NCBI RefSeq assembly: GCF_964355755.1
Contig: NC_092672.1
Span: forward strand, 24,984,501-25,048,500
DNA length: 64,000 bases
Direction: 5' to 3'
Origin: Antedon mediterranea
Taxonomy: Eukaryota > Echinodermata > Crinoidea > Comatulida > Antedonidae
Part shown: piece after piece, positions 44,147-55,486 of the stretch
Layout of the letters: each line of letters begins with the position of its first letter
Numbering within the stretch: the stretch's first letter is position 1
Program-made: the position numbers and the translations under genes
The notes under the pieces: generated by a model
Database searches by the model: none
What the model saw: only the letters and a program-made list of their open reading frames with translations
Told to the model about the DNA's origin: nothing

Positions 44147-44390
44147 TATTATTTCAAAATATAAAGTATCAATAACATAATTGTTTTGTGTTGAAATACA
44201 AAATAAGTTCATTTCAACCATTTTTAAACATCCATGTTAAAAAAGGAATCACTAGTCTATAATTGTTAAACAGGTCATAATATGAAAAAAACTAAACAAA
44301 ATTTAAATTGTAATTTATTTACTGATTGTTTGGTTCATGTATTATTTTTTTGGATGGTACGACCTCCTTGAAAAATTATTTTTGCAATTT
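44147..44390. other. AT-rich DIRS right flank
   Basis: Host sequence between the DIRS and the 21-bp minisatellite; no gene. Confidence 0.5.
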
Positions 44391-44870
44391 CCGACCCGCA
44401 ACTCGCATTTTCCGACCCGCAACTCGCTTTTTCCGACCCGCAACTCGCATTTTCCGACCCGCAACTCGCATTTTCCGACCCGCAACTCGCATTTTCCGAC
44501 CCGCAACTCGCATTTTCCGACCCGCAACTCGCATTTTCCGACTCGCAACTCGCATTTTCCGACCCGCAACTCGCATTTTCCGACCCGCAACTCGCATTTT
44601 CCGACTCGCAACTCGCATTTTCCGACTCGCATTTTCCGACCCGCAACTCGCACTTTCCGACCCGCAACTCGCACTTTCCGACCCGCAACTCGCACTTTCC
44701 GACCCGCAACTCGCACTTTCCGACCCGCAACTCGCACTTTCCGACCCACAACTCTCATTTTCCGACTCGCAACTCGCACTTTCCGACCCGCAACTCGCAT
44801 TTTCCAACTCGCAACTCGCATTTTCCAACTCGCAACTCGCATTTTCCAACTCGCAACTCGCAACTCGCAG
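44391..44870 (-). repeat. 21-bp minisatellite, inverted array, about 23 units
   Basis: The unit CCGACCCGCAACTCGCATTTT is the reverse complement of the unit at 34153-34470. CATTTT dominates at the left, CACTTT in the middle, and CATTTTCCAACTCGCAA at the right. One unit is shortened near 44626. Long ORFs on both strands (up to 203 codons) are repeat by-products. Confidence 0.95.
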
Positions 44871-44879
44871 AAAAGAAAC

Positions 44880-46114
44880 CCTCTAGTAGGTAGGGGTAGG
44901 CCTATACAGCAGTATGATCATAATCACTGTTTATATTGTGTGGTGTAGTACGTACCGGAGTAGGCCTATAGCTACTGTCAGCAGTAGGTCATAATCACTG
45001 TTTATATTTTATGTGGTGTAGTAGGTACAGGGGTAGTCCTATACTAGCTACAGCAGTATGATCATAATCACTGTTTATATTGTGTGGTGTAGTAGGTACA
45101 GGGGTAGGCTTATAGCTACAGCAGTATGGTCATAATCACTTATAGGGTTGGAAATCATTCAAATATACACACTGTTTATATTTTGTGGTGCAGTGGGTAC
45201 AGTAGTATGGCTGCATCAGTGTGATCATACTCACGTAGGGCTGGAAATTAAAAGTATGGTAGTATATGTGACCTGCTTTTAGTCTAGTTGACAAAGGTAT
45301 TGAACTTGATTCTTCAGTATGTAAACATTTAAATATTTGAATTAATACTAAAGATTTCTTAAAACAATAATTGCATTGCAATTGAAAATATGCTGATTTT
45401 TCTAAATGTCAGGCCTTCTATCTGATGGTTTGTACCCTCTATATAATTGTTTGGCAACTTTTTCAATTTCATTTTCTAACTTGATACAACTAATTTTAAC
45501 ATTGCTCTTCTATTACTCCTTTTTAATTTTATCTAAATTGTTCACATTCCTCAAATGCATCATGTTCAAAGGAGACTTTAATACCATATAACCATAACAT
45601 CTTTATTATAGGCCTATATAGAGAGTTTGTTTATAATTATACATTTTTCCCATTGCATGTATCTATATATACAGGGTATCAAAATGACCCAATTGTACTA
45701 GGAATGTTATATGTAGTTTCAACATTATCCAACATCTTTGATCCAATATTGTGGTCAATGGGGTTGTAGTGAATATATAGAGTCGGTTCCGAGCGTATGC
45801 GTTCTCTGGCGTATTTAAATCCACGCAACGTACACGGACACTGACACTGAATGATTTCTCAAACAAAAAGTATACTGTATTCAACTAAAACTTTTATTTC
45901 TTGTAACTCAGTATTAATACAACTTTCTACCAGTCTAGACCTTTCTTCTCTATACTCTATACGTCTATCTACTATGATCTTTTTTTCTCTTCTCCCCTAA
46001 TATCTATAACATTTTACTACTTATACTGAACATGCAGGGGCTTCAGAGGAGGATTTTGTGGAAATTCACCACTTTTTGTATGTTTGTCTGTTTTTTGTTA
46101 TTGCATGCATTCAT
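44880..46114. repeat. Segmental duplication block P, copy 2, right part
   Basis: It starts with four short units of the 73-bp satellite family (44890-45130), then matches 17644-17875 and 18506-18775 and, in part, 52370-52500. It contains the empty site of the LINE near 45380. About 45640-46080 has no identified partner and no gene. Confidence 0.75.
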
Positions 46115-47950
46115 TGTGTACCGCCAAACCAAAACCAGGCGTTTGTCGGCAGCAAGGGATTTCTGTAAAATGCTTCTGAATGTGTAAAACCTATATCTTG
46201 ACCATTTTTAGTTTTTTAAATAATCTTACAGAAAATTTACCGTAGATTCCAAAAATCTAGGTATTTTAAAGAAATTATAAGTATAAATCAATGAAAATAA
46301 CATTTTAATGAGACCCCCTTTTTCGTCTTTGGTGAAAAAATCAAGTTCTATTCTGTAATTTGTGTCTATTTCTAACCAACTTTTACCTCTTTGATTATGA
46401 GAAGACCCCTTAATGTGTGGTATTTTTAGAAAGCTCGTGAAAAAATCTTTCCAAAGATAAAGGTTGTAGGTCATGTAAAATAATAGTATAGCCAATCAAA
46501 CACATTCTTTAATAACCTTTTGGTATAAGCAAACCAGTCTTGTTGCTACGGAATCCTGAAACAGGCAATTTGATTGGCTAACAGAGTGGCTCAAGTCATT
46601 GAAGCGTTAAATTTGCCTTTAACAGCTATTCAAAGTACACTGAGGAAGCGGTAAGGTTTTAACAAAACATTCTTACTGTAAAAAACATTCAATATTAATT
46701 TATACTTGCTATTTATGCATCCTAGATAATAATAAAACAACCTAGAATAGTTTAATGATTTATATAATATGAAAAGTAGAAATATTGGCTTCGCTAGCGA
46801 ATCGTAAACAACAAGAGGTTAGAAAGTACGAAATGACTTTCTAGCGCGACACACTCAGTTTGGTGAACACAGAAACACTTTTGATCAAAATATTAGGCCT
46901 AGCCTAGGCATAAGATAAGAGATGAACTGTATGCCAGCTTAGTACTTCAAGTTAGCCTAGTAAAACCACCTAGCATACCTTGGTCTAGGCCTAGCCCAAA
47001 AAAAAAGATTTTTAAATGTGTTTAAAAAAGTTTAATTTAATTTTCCATTCTGTTTTCAGATCTTGATTGGTAATTAATACTGTAATGTATACCAATAGTT
47101 TTGACAGTGGTGGTGATGCTGTTGCTACTTTCTCTTCTCAAACAACTCCAATAATGGTGATACGGTGCTTAATATAACTTTACAAAAATGACTTTGATTC
47201 TGATGATACATGACACATGTATTCTATTATGCAACGTAACCCTGAATAAAACCGTGAAATAATTGTATCGAAAAATATGTATGTATTTAAAACTTAAAGA
47301 CCCGGCACAAAAGATGATAATACTGTTGTAACACGCAGCCTGAAATGACCAAAATGTTATAATTTAAAGTGTACCAATTGTAAATAAATTTAAACACATC
47401 AAACACAATCAACTGTCTGTGTATCATTAATTTTGGTTCATTTCTATATGTTGTATTTTTATTGTCACTTTATTAATAGTACTTATTTATAGTTATTACA
47501 AGCCTCACACATAACATAAGTTTAGTAAAAAAAAGTTTACTAACGTATGTAGTTATTTGAAGTCTCATTTGACAATGTTAATGTTACTGGATTTCTTTGA
47601 AAATTTCAATGATTATAGAAAAATGTATTAGTTACATTTGTGCTAAATTTCAAAGTCATAGGTATACTAGAAGTTAGCGTTGTCAAGGTGAACATGAGTC
47701 GCTGTCTGCCAGCACATTTAAACTTCCTGTTTGAACTATTGTTGATCTTTGAATGCATTTTTCACTGCTAAATAAAAATGAATTCTTACTTGTATTTCTT
47801 TACTTATTGTATCATAACTCTAAAAATACTTGACCAAATTGAATAATTTTTTCAGTATTTTAAAGCAAATTATGTGCTCTGTACAAATATCTTTAAAACT
47901 CAAAATGTCACATTTACGACAAATGCCTGGTTTTGATTTGGCTGTACACA
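46115..47950. mobile_element. 1.84-kb element with 34-bp inverted repeats
   Basis: The left end TGTGTACCGCCAAACCAAAA, then CCAGGCGTTTGTCG (46115-46148), is the near-perfect complement of 47917-47950 (CGACAAATGCCTGGTTTTGA, then TTTGGCTGTACACA). The third block copy reads uninterrupted at 52490-52510 (GCATGCATCCATACATATGG), which gives the empty site. No transposase is recognisable. The longest ORF (46226-46495, minus, 89 codons) is unrecognised. Superfamily unknown. Confidence 0.7.
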
Positions 47951-48199
47951 TATGGTGAATAAAAATGGCCAAAATTAGGAAGAGCATTATGAGGTATCAA
48001 ACTTTACTTGATTGCAATTGTACTGTGTTTTAAACTATAATTGAAACTTTCCCTTGGGCAAGTACACTTACTAGTTTGAGATATACTTTTATTCAACTGT
48101 GATATATTATTGTAAAAAGATTCTTGTTGTTTTGTTATTTTCTTATTAACAAAAATATGTGCATTTTTCTAACATATGTATTTTTTAAATATTAAATAG
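47951..48199. repeat. Intron upstream of ankyrin exon, duplicated at 52510-52745
   Basis: Shares GAGGTATCAAACT, TAAACTATAATTG, TTATTCAACTGTGATAT and the acceptor region TTAAATAG with the copy upstream of 52746. Consistent with an intron ending at 48199. Confidence 0.7.
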
Positions 48200-48298
48200 A
48201 GTGGCAATACAGCATTGCATTGGGGTGCAAGATATGGTTATTTTGATGTCTGCCAAACATTGGTAGACATGGCAGCAGCAGTGGACCAACAAAATAAT
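48200..48298 (+). CDS. Ankyrin-repeat exon, 33 codons
   Basis: An acceptor (AAATATTAAATAG) precedes exactly 99 bp, then donor GTAAGT. Read from the first base it encodes SGNTALHWGARYGYFDVCQT, then LVDMAAAVDQQNN. This is one complete ankyrin repeat: G-x-T-A-L-H at the first helix, G-x-x-x-V at the turn to the second helix, and a hydrophobic second helix. The exon is phase 0 at both ends, so it can be added or skipped without changing frame. It is part of a larger ankyrin protein whose other exons lie mostly outside the window or have decayed. AAAV replaces the usual GADV. Function cannot be told from one repeat; ankyrin repeats bind partner proteins. Confidence 0.8.
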
Positions 48299-49343
48299 GT
48301 AAGTCATAAATTAATTTTTGTAATAGCATTCATGATCAGAATCCTAAATGTTGTACTTATTCATTTTAGATTAAAATGCTTGTTCCTCAAACAGAATTGC
48401 ACAAAATGCATTCCTAAAGAATGTAATTATTTTATTACGGTATAGTGGCTACTTGTTAATACCTTCATATTTTTTCTTATTTCAAATTTTATTAAATTGT
48501 CTAATTATTCAGCATCTTAAATTTAACAAATTTACCATCAAGATAGTGCAGGCAAGTCAACATAGACCGAAAATAATTAAACAAGTTTAAAATGCTATTT
48601 TTTAGGCTATTAAAAATCTGCAGTTAATCTAGCAATCATTGGGTGGATTACTGTAATTTGGTTATTAAAATCACTTTGGTTTTGAAGTTTCTTGTTGGTA
48701 TGACAACTACAACTAATGCAACTCCTGCATTGTATCTGTCTCAGAATATCCTTGTATAATCAATCTTCTTCAAACTTTTTTTTATCATTACATTAGTAAT
48801 GCTAATTTTAATACAATTTTTTATAACGATTATAATATTATTTAATGCATTTCATGTTAGCAACAAATTTGTCACTGTGTTTATAATTTTGGTAAATTTT
48901 ATTCAAACAAAATAAGAATGCCAGCTTTGCTATAAAAAAAAAGAAATCTAAAAAATTGTCTACGGTAAATATTTAGCACATGCTCATTGAACACCAAAGA
49001 TCGAATCAAGTTTTTCTTTTGGATGAAAACTCTTTCTTTTTGCTTGCTCATTAGCTATTTGTGTTAGCAATTGTGCACTATTATAACATGATATATCCAT
49101 ACCTTCATTCCTATCAATCAATCCTTCTGGTTGCTATGTTTCATTAGTTGAAATGAAGAAAGACCACAAAGACAAAGACATTCAAAATGCACATGCTCAA
49201 ATTTCGGCAGTAACACCTATTAAGAAATAATCTTTTGGTTCACATAAATTTACTTACTGTCAATCGATAGTATTATCAGCATTCATGATACTGTGGCTAT
49301 TAGTCCAGTCAAAAATCACCCACCATGGTATAAGAACGTACCC
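48299..49343. repeat. Downstream intron, duplicated at 52845-53405
   Basis: The first 560 bp or so resemble the sequence after 52844 (GTAAGTCATAAATTAAT, GATCAGAATCCTAAAT, GGTATGACAACTACAACTAA). The rest, to 49343, has no feature I can support. Confidence 0.65.
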
Positions 49344-49932
49344 TAATAACATTTCATCCGTAGGTCCATATGTATATTGGTAATAACATTTCATCCGTAG
49401 GTCCTATGTATATTGGTAATAACATTTCATCCGTAGGTCCTATGTATATTGGTAATAACATTTCATCCGTAGGTCCTATGTATATTGGTAATAACATTTC
49501 ATCCGTAGGTCCTATGTATATTGGTAATAACATTTCATCCGTAGGTCCTATGTATATTGGTAATAACATTTCATCCGTAGGTCCTATGTATATTGGTAAT
49601 AACATTTCATCCGTAGGTCCTATGTTTATTGGTAATAACATTTCATCCGTAGGTCCTATGTATATTGGTAATAACATTTCATCTGTAGGTCCTATGTATA
49701 TTGGTAATAACATTTCATCCGTAGGTCCTATGTATATTGGTAATAACATTTCATCTGTAGGTCCTATGTATATTGGTAATAACATTTCATCTGTAGGTCC
49801 TATGTATATTGGTAATAACATTTCATCCGTAGGTCCTATGTATATTGGTAATAACATTTCATCCGTAGGTCCTATGTATATTGGTAATAACATTTCATCC
49901 GTAGGTCCTATGTATATTGGTAATAACATTTC
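49344..49932. repeat. 36-bp minisatellite, 16 units
   Basis: The unit is TAATAACATTTCATCCGTAG followed by GTCCTATGTATATTGG. Units start at 49344 (37 bp), then every 36 bp from 49381 to 49921. They differ only at a C/T site (CATCCG or CATCTG) and one TATGTTTATT variant. A period divisible by three opens long frames on both strands (188 and 191 codons); neither is a gene. Confidence 0.97.
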
Positions 49933-50816
49933 TTGATTTTGCGTCTGATTTTATTAGAAAATTATAGTTTTATAGCCAATTTATAGCCGCCTCATGTCGT
50001 ATTATTGTGTACAGCGAATGCGCCGAAGCGTGACTGACAATACGAGATGCCGTTACCGCCAGTTGAATAATACAATAACAAAGCTATAAAACCTACGACA
50101 TTAACAGTTTATACAATAATTTAAATATAGTTTACAATAAATTATATAATAAAATACACAACATATAAAGAAAACCCAAGTATAAACTAAAATATTTACA
50201 GATATGTGTTTAAAAATGTACAAATAAAAATGGCCTTCCATAAAATAAAGTGCGCCCTCACTCGTCATTCTTTTATTGGACTTTTATGGATTTTGTTAGT
50301 TATTGCCAATTCTCCCTTTTTTTAAGACGTGACGTAATACATACAAATAAAGTTTGTTGGTGGAGAGTAGTCCTACAATGATAATTATTATTGGACATTT
50401 TATACACAAAAGCATCTCATAAACGATCGGTTAACCTCCACGGCCTCAAAGTTCTCACTTGGGACGAGAAAGTAAAGCCCAGAACAAAAGTTTTATATGC
50501 ATTTATTTTAAATATTGTTAGAACACAGTAGTTTAATATGTTGACTAATTCAAATGCTTATAAATAACGTTTTAAACTTAAAAGATATATTGTCCCCAAA
50601 AGTGAAGATGGAAATTAATTAATTAATTAAATGTAAAATAATAACACAGTTTCCGTCAGACATCTTCGAACTTATATAAAGAATCTTCGGGGCAGGATTA
50701 CATTTTCTAAAACACGAAATTGTTCATACGATACGGATGCCAAAAATAGACAATTCAAAGAAACTCAAATAAAACTAACAATCACAAGGATAACCAATGA
50801 GAAAATATTTCAGACG
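49933..50816. other. Non-coding; possible MITE start at 50590
   Basis: TATATTGTCCCCAAAAGTGA at 50586 resembles the start of the TA-flanked MITE family, but no matching end was found. No gene. Confidence 0.35.
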
Positions 50817-51983
50817 GTTTTATTGTAAATTCAGTGATTTCAAATTTTAACAGCACACCACATGCAACAGCTATACTAAATAGTAGTACTAATTATTGTC
50901 AGTATTTTCATTTCTATTGTAAATAAATAGTCAACAGGTACCTCTTAGAATCAGGCTTCTGAGTCATGTCAGGCATACATTCTACTCATTCACTCTTTAT
51001 CAAAATTAGGGATTTTTAAAATGCCTTTCTTAATTTCCATCATATATATTCATTTATGACTGACAATTTCATTCTTATAGTTTCATTCTACTGTAAAACA
51101 ATAATAGTCTCTTTTTCATTACATTCAGCCTCTTACATTAACATTCAAATTAATTCAGAATAAATACATTTGGATGATGAAGCCTAAAATAATACAGAAT
51201 AACTAAAATACAAATATATTTTTATTTTCATTATGCATTACTTATTATACTCCATTTTATAGGTATAAAACATACAGTGCTATAGTTTATAGTCAAACAG
51301 AAATAAAACTTTGTTTAATTTGGTTGCCAGCGCAATGTAGTCGCTACGCAAGTGAGTTGACCAATAACAAGCAACAGTTCGTATAATCCATCACATCGTG
51401 ATTGGTCAATTTGCTTGATTTGATTTACACAAAAATTGGATAGACTACAGACAAATGGACAGACTAAATGTTGGGACAAACAAACTTATACATGCAATAA
51501 TTACTCAGTAATCACCTCTGTAGTCCCATGGGTACTTTTTTACATAGCTATTGATTACAGTGCCTTAAAATATTCTTTAAATAATAATTGTGTAAATGAA
51601 TTTGACCAGGACCTTACCATGCCAATCCATATCAATACTTTGAGTTACAATTGTAGATAATATATTGATATTCATTTGTAGCTACAAGGCTTCATTATCT
51701 TAAGATTATTAGAGTATGCGTAACAGCAGTTGATCATACGCACTGTTTATATTTTATGTGGTGTAGTAGGTACAGGGGTAGTCCTATGCTACAGCAGTAT
51801 ATCATAATTACTGTTTATATTTTATGTGGTGTAGTAGGTACAGGGGTAGGGGTTCCTATACTACAGCATTATGGTCATAATCACTGTTTATATTTTATGT
51901 GGTGTAGTAGGTACAGGGGTAGTCCTATGCTACAGCAGTATGATCATAATCACTATAGGGCTGGAAGTCATTCAAATATATAG
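50817..51983. repeat. Segmental duplication block P, copy 3
   Basis: Begins abruptly at a point equivalent to 33103 and matches copy 2 closely, for example TTTCAAATTTTAACAGCACA. It ends in three or four units of the 73-bp satellite family (51720-51955). Confidence 0.85.
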
Positions 51984-51987
51984 GGTT

Positions 51988-52091
51988 GTAATTGTATTAA
52001 ACTACTGTGGAGTAGGGAATAGGGCAAAACATCTGACCAATTACTCAACTCCCTGACGCAAAGCTACTCCACAGTAGTTTAATACAATTAC
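51988..52091. repeat. Perfect 28-bp inverted repeat
   Basis: 51988-52015 (GTAATTGTATTAAACTACTG then TGGAGTAG) and 52064-52091 are exact reverse complements, separated by 48 bp. A related single arm lies at 2297-2328. It may be the end of a small folded element that continues into the tRNA-like sequence to the right. Confidence 0.85.
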
Positions 52092-52139
52092 GCTGCGTAC
52101 TTGGGCTCGAATCTAACCACTAGCCATCAGCGCAAGCGG

Positions 52140-52208
52140 TCAGAGGTATGAACGGCAGGCTAGTGATCTGGAGGTCGTGGGTTCGTCTCCCACCCAAGAA
52201 CTTTTTTC
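52140..52208 (+). repeat. tRNA-like sequence with intact T arm
   Basis: GTGGGTTCGTCTCCCAC forms a perfect 5-bp T stem with a 7-base loop, preceded by a plausible anticodon arm (CTAGTGATCTGGAGG) and followed by CCAAGAACTTTTTT, a pol III terminator. A good D arm and a paired 5' acceptor at the right distance are missing, so a SINE head or tRNA pseudogene is likelier than a working tRNA. Confidence 0.4.
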
Positions 52209-52329
52209 GCAAGTATTCTCAAATGTACTTAGTATGAAGTACAAATGACGTCAGAGTTGGGCAAAACATCTGAACAATCATTCAAATATACCAAATTCTA
52301 TATTGTGTGGTGTCTGGTACAGGGGTATG

Positions 52330-52745
52330 GCTACATCAGTATGGTCATACTCGCTTAGTGCTTATAGTATGTGACCTGATTTTAGTGAAGGTGACAAAGT
52401 CACATTCCTCAAATATGTATCATGTTCAAATAGACTTTAATACCATATAACCATAACATCTTTATTATTTTGTCTGTTTTTGTTATTGCATGCATCCATA
52501 CATATGGGGAATAGAAAGTGACCGCAATTAGGGCGAGGCGCCTGGGGGTAATGAGGTATCAAACTGACTGATTGTACTGTGAAGTTTTAAACTATAATTG
52601 TAACAGGTATTCTGTACTTACTAGTATAAGATATGTTTTTATTCAACTGTGATATTTTATGTAAAGGTTGTCATTTTGTTTTTTGTTTTATTATTAACAA
52701 AAATGTGCATTTCTCTAACATATTTATTTTTAAAATGTTAAATAG
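52330..52745. repeat. Intron upstream of second ankyrin exon
   Basis: A condensed version of 45280-46110 joined to 47951-48199, lacking the 1.8-kb insertion. It holds the empty site of that element at 52490-52510. Confidence 0.65.
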
Positions 52746-52844
52746 AATGGCGAAACAGCATTGCATTGGGGTGCAGTAAATGGTCATGTTGATGTCTGCC
52801 AAATGTTGGTAGACATGGCAGCAGCAGTGGACCAACAAAATAAT
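52746..52844 (+). CDS. Ankyrin-repeat exon, 33 codons, second intact copy
   Basis: The acceptor TTAAATAG precedes 99 bp, then GTAAGT. It encodes NGETALHWGAVNGHVDVCQM, then LVDMAAAVDQQNN. It differs from the exon at 48200 at a handful of codons, mostly in the first half, and shares its last 13 codons. Both are open and phase 0 with intact splice sites, so both could sit in one transcript as consecutive repeats 4.5 kb apart. GHVDVC is closer to the ankyrin consensus than GYFDVC. The pattern indicates exon duplication together with flanking introns. Confidence 0.8.
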
Positions 52845-53878
52845 GTAAGTCATAAATTAATGTTTGTATTGAGAACCATTCAGGATCAGAATCCTAAATT
52901 TTATTCTTCATTTTAGTTTAAAATGCTTGTTCCTCAAACAGAATAGCACAACATGTAGCCTAAGAATGGAATTATTTTATTATGGTATAGAGGCTACTTG
53001 TTAATTTTTATTAAATTGTCTAATTATTCTACATCTTGAATTTAACATATTTATACCATCAAGATAGTGCAGACAAGTCAACATAAACAACAACAAAATA
53101 AACAAGTTTAAAATGCTATTTTTTGGGCTATTAAAAAGCTGCAGTTAATCTAGCAATCATTTGGTGGATTACTGTAATTTAGTTATTAATTCTCTATTAA
53201 ATAAATGTCATGAAAACTATAGCGCTTAGATTGCTTAGTGCTTGAAGTTGCTTGTTGGTATGACAACTACAACTAATGCAGATCCTGCATTGTATCTGTC
53301 TCAGAATATTCTTGTTTAATCAATCTTTTTTAAACTTTTTTAATCATTACATTAGTAATGCTCATTTTAATACACGATTATAATATTATTGAATGCATTT
53401 CATGCATTTCTCATTTGTTTCATGCTGCACAATTTTGATGTGTCAGGCACGTGTCTGATGGTAATGGTATCTTGGACCTTGTGTGAATGGATAAAAGGCA
53501 AACAACTTTGGGGAATACATTTTTGTTATACTGATGTTGTCACAAAAGTTTGTAGTTTTTCTGATTTCAGGATATGTTATTTGTAAAGTAATGGCATAAA
53601 TTTTAAACTGAATTCAAATTGAATCAAATATTAAACTTCTTCTTCTACTAAAATGTAGAGTAGACATTACTCTATACATTGATATAAAGAATTAAATGTT
53701 TGAACAAGAAAAACTGTACTTATAGCTATTTTTTATCATACCCTACCTAAAATTGTTTAATAATCTAGAACTCAGTGTTTTGTTAACGTGTGTTCGTACA
53801 TATTCATAGCTATAAACATGTGCATAACGATGCTTAAATTAAACAGAGTTATAGGCCTACCTATCATATAGTATACTA
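52845..53878. other. Downstream intron and unassigned sequence
   Basis: To about 53405 it matches the intron after 48298. Beyond that it is AT-rich with no supported exon. Confidence 0.5.
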
Positions 53879-55232
53879 GCAATTATACCCGCCCCAGGGC
53901 GGGTTTCAAAATTAGTTTACAGCCTTCTCAGTACATAACACCCGACGCCATGAGTATCTGTCTATACTCGCCAACCTCCACCCCTCTTCAATAACACCCC
54001 ATACTCTTTCTTAAAAACAAATTCTTCTCAGTGATGGACAAATTCAATTCAACCTAAGCTTCGAATTGAGAGGTGTATGCATAGCTACGATGGGTCTAAT
54101 AATGGTTAAATGGTACATTGTGTAAATGAATAGGTGTCATATTGGCTGATAATTAAAATATGTAATTTAGATACTGCGGTCCCCAGCCTTCTTTCTCCTT
54201 TCACCACCCCAGCCACCAACAAACCTTGACTCCTCCCCTGGACAGTTCAAATTTAGTAACTTTTCCTAGTACAATCCAATCATATAGGCTACTTCATTAC
54301 GCTAGTATTTTCGCTCCTCCTCCCCCTACTGCACTACACCCCAGTACAAATTATGTTATTATCACTCCCAACCCATAATCCCTCAGTGGCAGTTTTCAAA
54401 TACAGTTTCCCACCCCAACCTCCCATCCGCTTCCCAGGGATGATTAAATACTTTAACATTTTCCAACCACAATTCTGGTGTAAGCAAAATCCCCACTATC
54501 CCCTGAACCCAAACGCTATCTCCCAACCCCACTCTCCCACAATGGGCGTTTTTCCCTTGGAGGATTGGTGGTGTAGTTGAACGCAGTAACGGTAAACAAC
54601 GTGTGTATGTTCACACAGGAATGGATGTTTGTACTGAGACAATCCAAGAGACCGATACATAGCTGGATATGGTTAAAATACTTTGCTAAATGTGTAAATG
54701 AATAGGTGTCATATTGGTTAATGAATAAAATATGTAAATCTATATACGCCTTGCTGAGGATAATTAAAATACTGTAAAACTGTTGTAGTATAATTTTACA
54801 ATTCAATAGACTACAACCCCGAGCCCTAGCAAAAAATGACATCACAAACCACCACACCACCCCCGCCCCACCCCTCCCACCCCTCCCACAAAAAACCCAG
54901 GAGTCGGGGGAATTTTTTTAAATGTAGTTTAAAACCTTCCGGGTACAATTGCCATCATTTTAATACCCCATACGTATGGTTACGTGCAGAAACAGAAATT
55001 TTTATAACGAACAAACATCGAAAGTGGGGGGTTTGACCACATTTTGGTCCCTAACTTGGATCCTAGGTGGCGGATGATGTTGAAATATAGCTTAGAACAT
55101 TCCCAGTACAATTGCGGTCATTTTGATACCCCATATGTAAGATTATGTGCAGTAACAAAATTTTGTATAACGAACAAACAAACAAACAGACAGACAAACA
55201 GACACACTCTCTCACTTATAATATAGATATAT
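53879..55232 (+). repeat. Repeat element of about 1.35 kb with internal duplicated units
   Basis: It starts near TACCCGCCCCAGGGCGGGT, a GC hairpin, and ends in an (AAAC)/(AGAC)n tract then TATAATATAGATATATATAT. The last part holds two similar units of roughly 160 bp (CGGGTACAATTGCCATCATT and CCCAGTACAATTGCGGTCAT), each ending TATAACGAACAAAC. The left part, 53930-54560, is C-rich on the + strand. GTGTAAATGAATAGGTGTCA occurs at 54120 and 54690. The class is unknown and no protein is evident. Confidence 0.5.
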
Positions 55233-55369
55233 ATATGAGAATTTTATATAAATCATCTGTAAATTATAGAAACAGGTCATATTCGGAACATGATCTCATA
55301 ATCGCGTTGAGCATAGCTCATTGGCGAAAGTTCCATACTTTTTAGTTGTATGAAATAATGTCTTTGGCG

Positions 55370-55427
55370 GAATTTGAACATGCAACCTCTCTCCCACTAG
55401 ACCACAGAGCCATATATGGTATTTTCA
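55370..55427 (-). repeat. tRNA-like remnant
   Basis: The minus strand reads GGCTCTGTGGTCTAGTGGGA, a good A box, then GGTTGCATGTTCAAATTCCG, a good B box, but the spacing is too short for a full tRNA and no anticodon arm is clear. It is probably a SINE head. Confidence 0.4.
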
Positions 55428-55486
55428 CAGATTTTCATTCTCTCATACAACAAATGATATGGACATGTTCATTATTTATATATGTA

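Noticed and set aside
44326-44948. Long repeat-protein-like ORFs (up to 203 codons)
   Set aside because: Same 21-bp array in the opposite orientation; simultaneous openness in several frames argues against coding.
46226-46495. 89-codon ORF inside the 1.8-kb element as its transposase
   Set aside because: Far too short and without DDE or zinc-finger motifs.
49344-49932. CRISPR-like array or 12-residue repeat protein
   Set aside because: The 36-bp units are contiguous with no unique spacers, the genome is eukaryotic, and both strands are open, so it is a minisatellite.
52100-52208. Functional tRNA gene
   Set aside because: Only the T arm and terminator are convincing; the D arm and a paired acceptor at the right spacing are missing.
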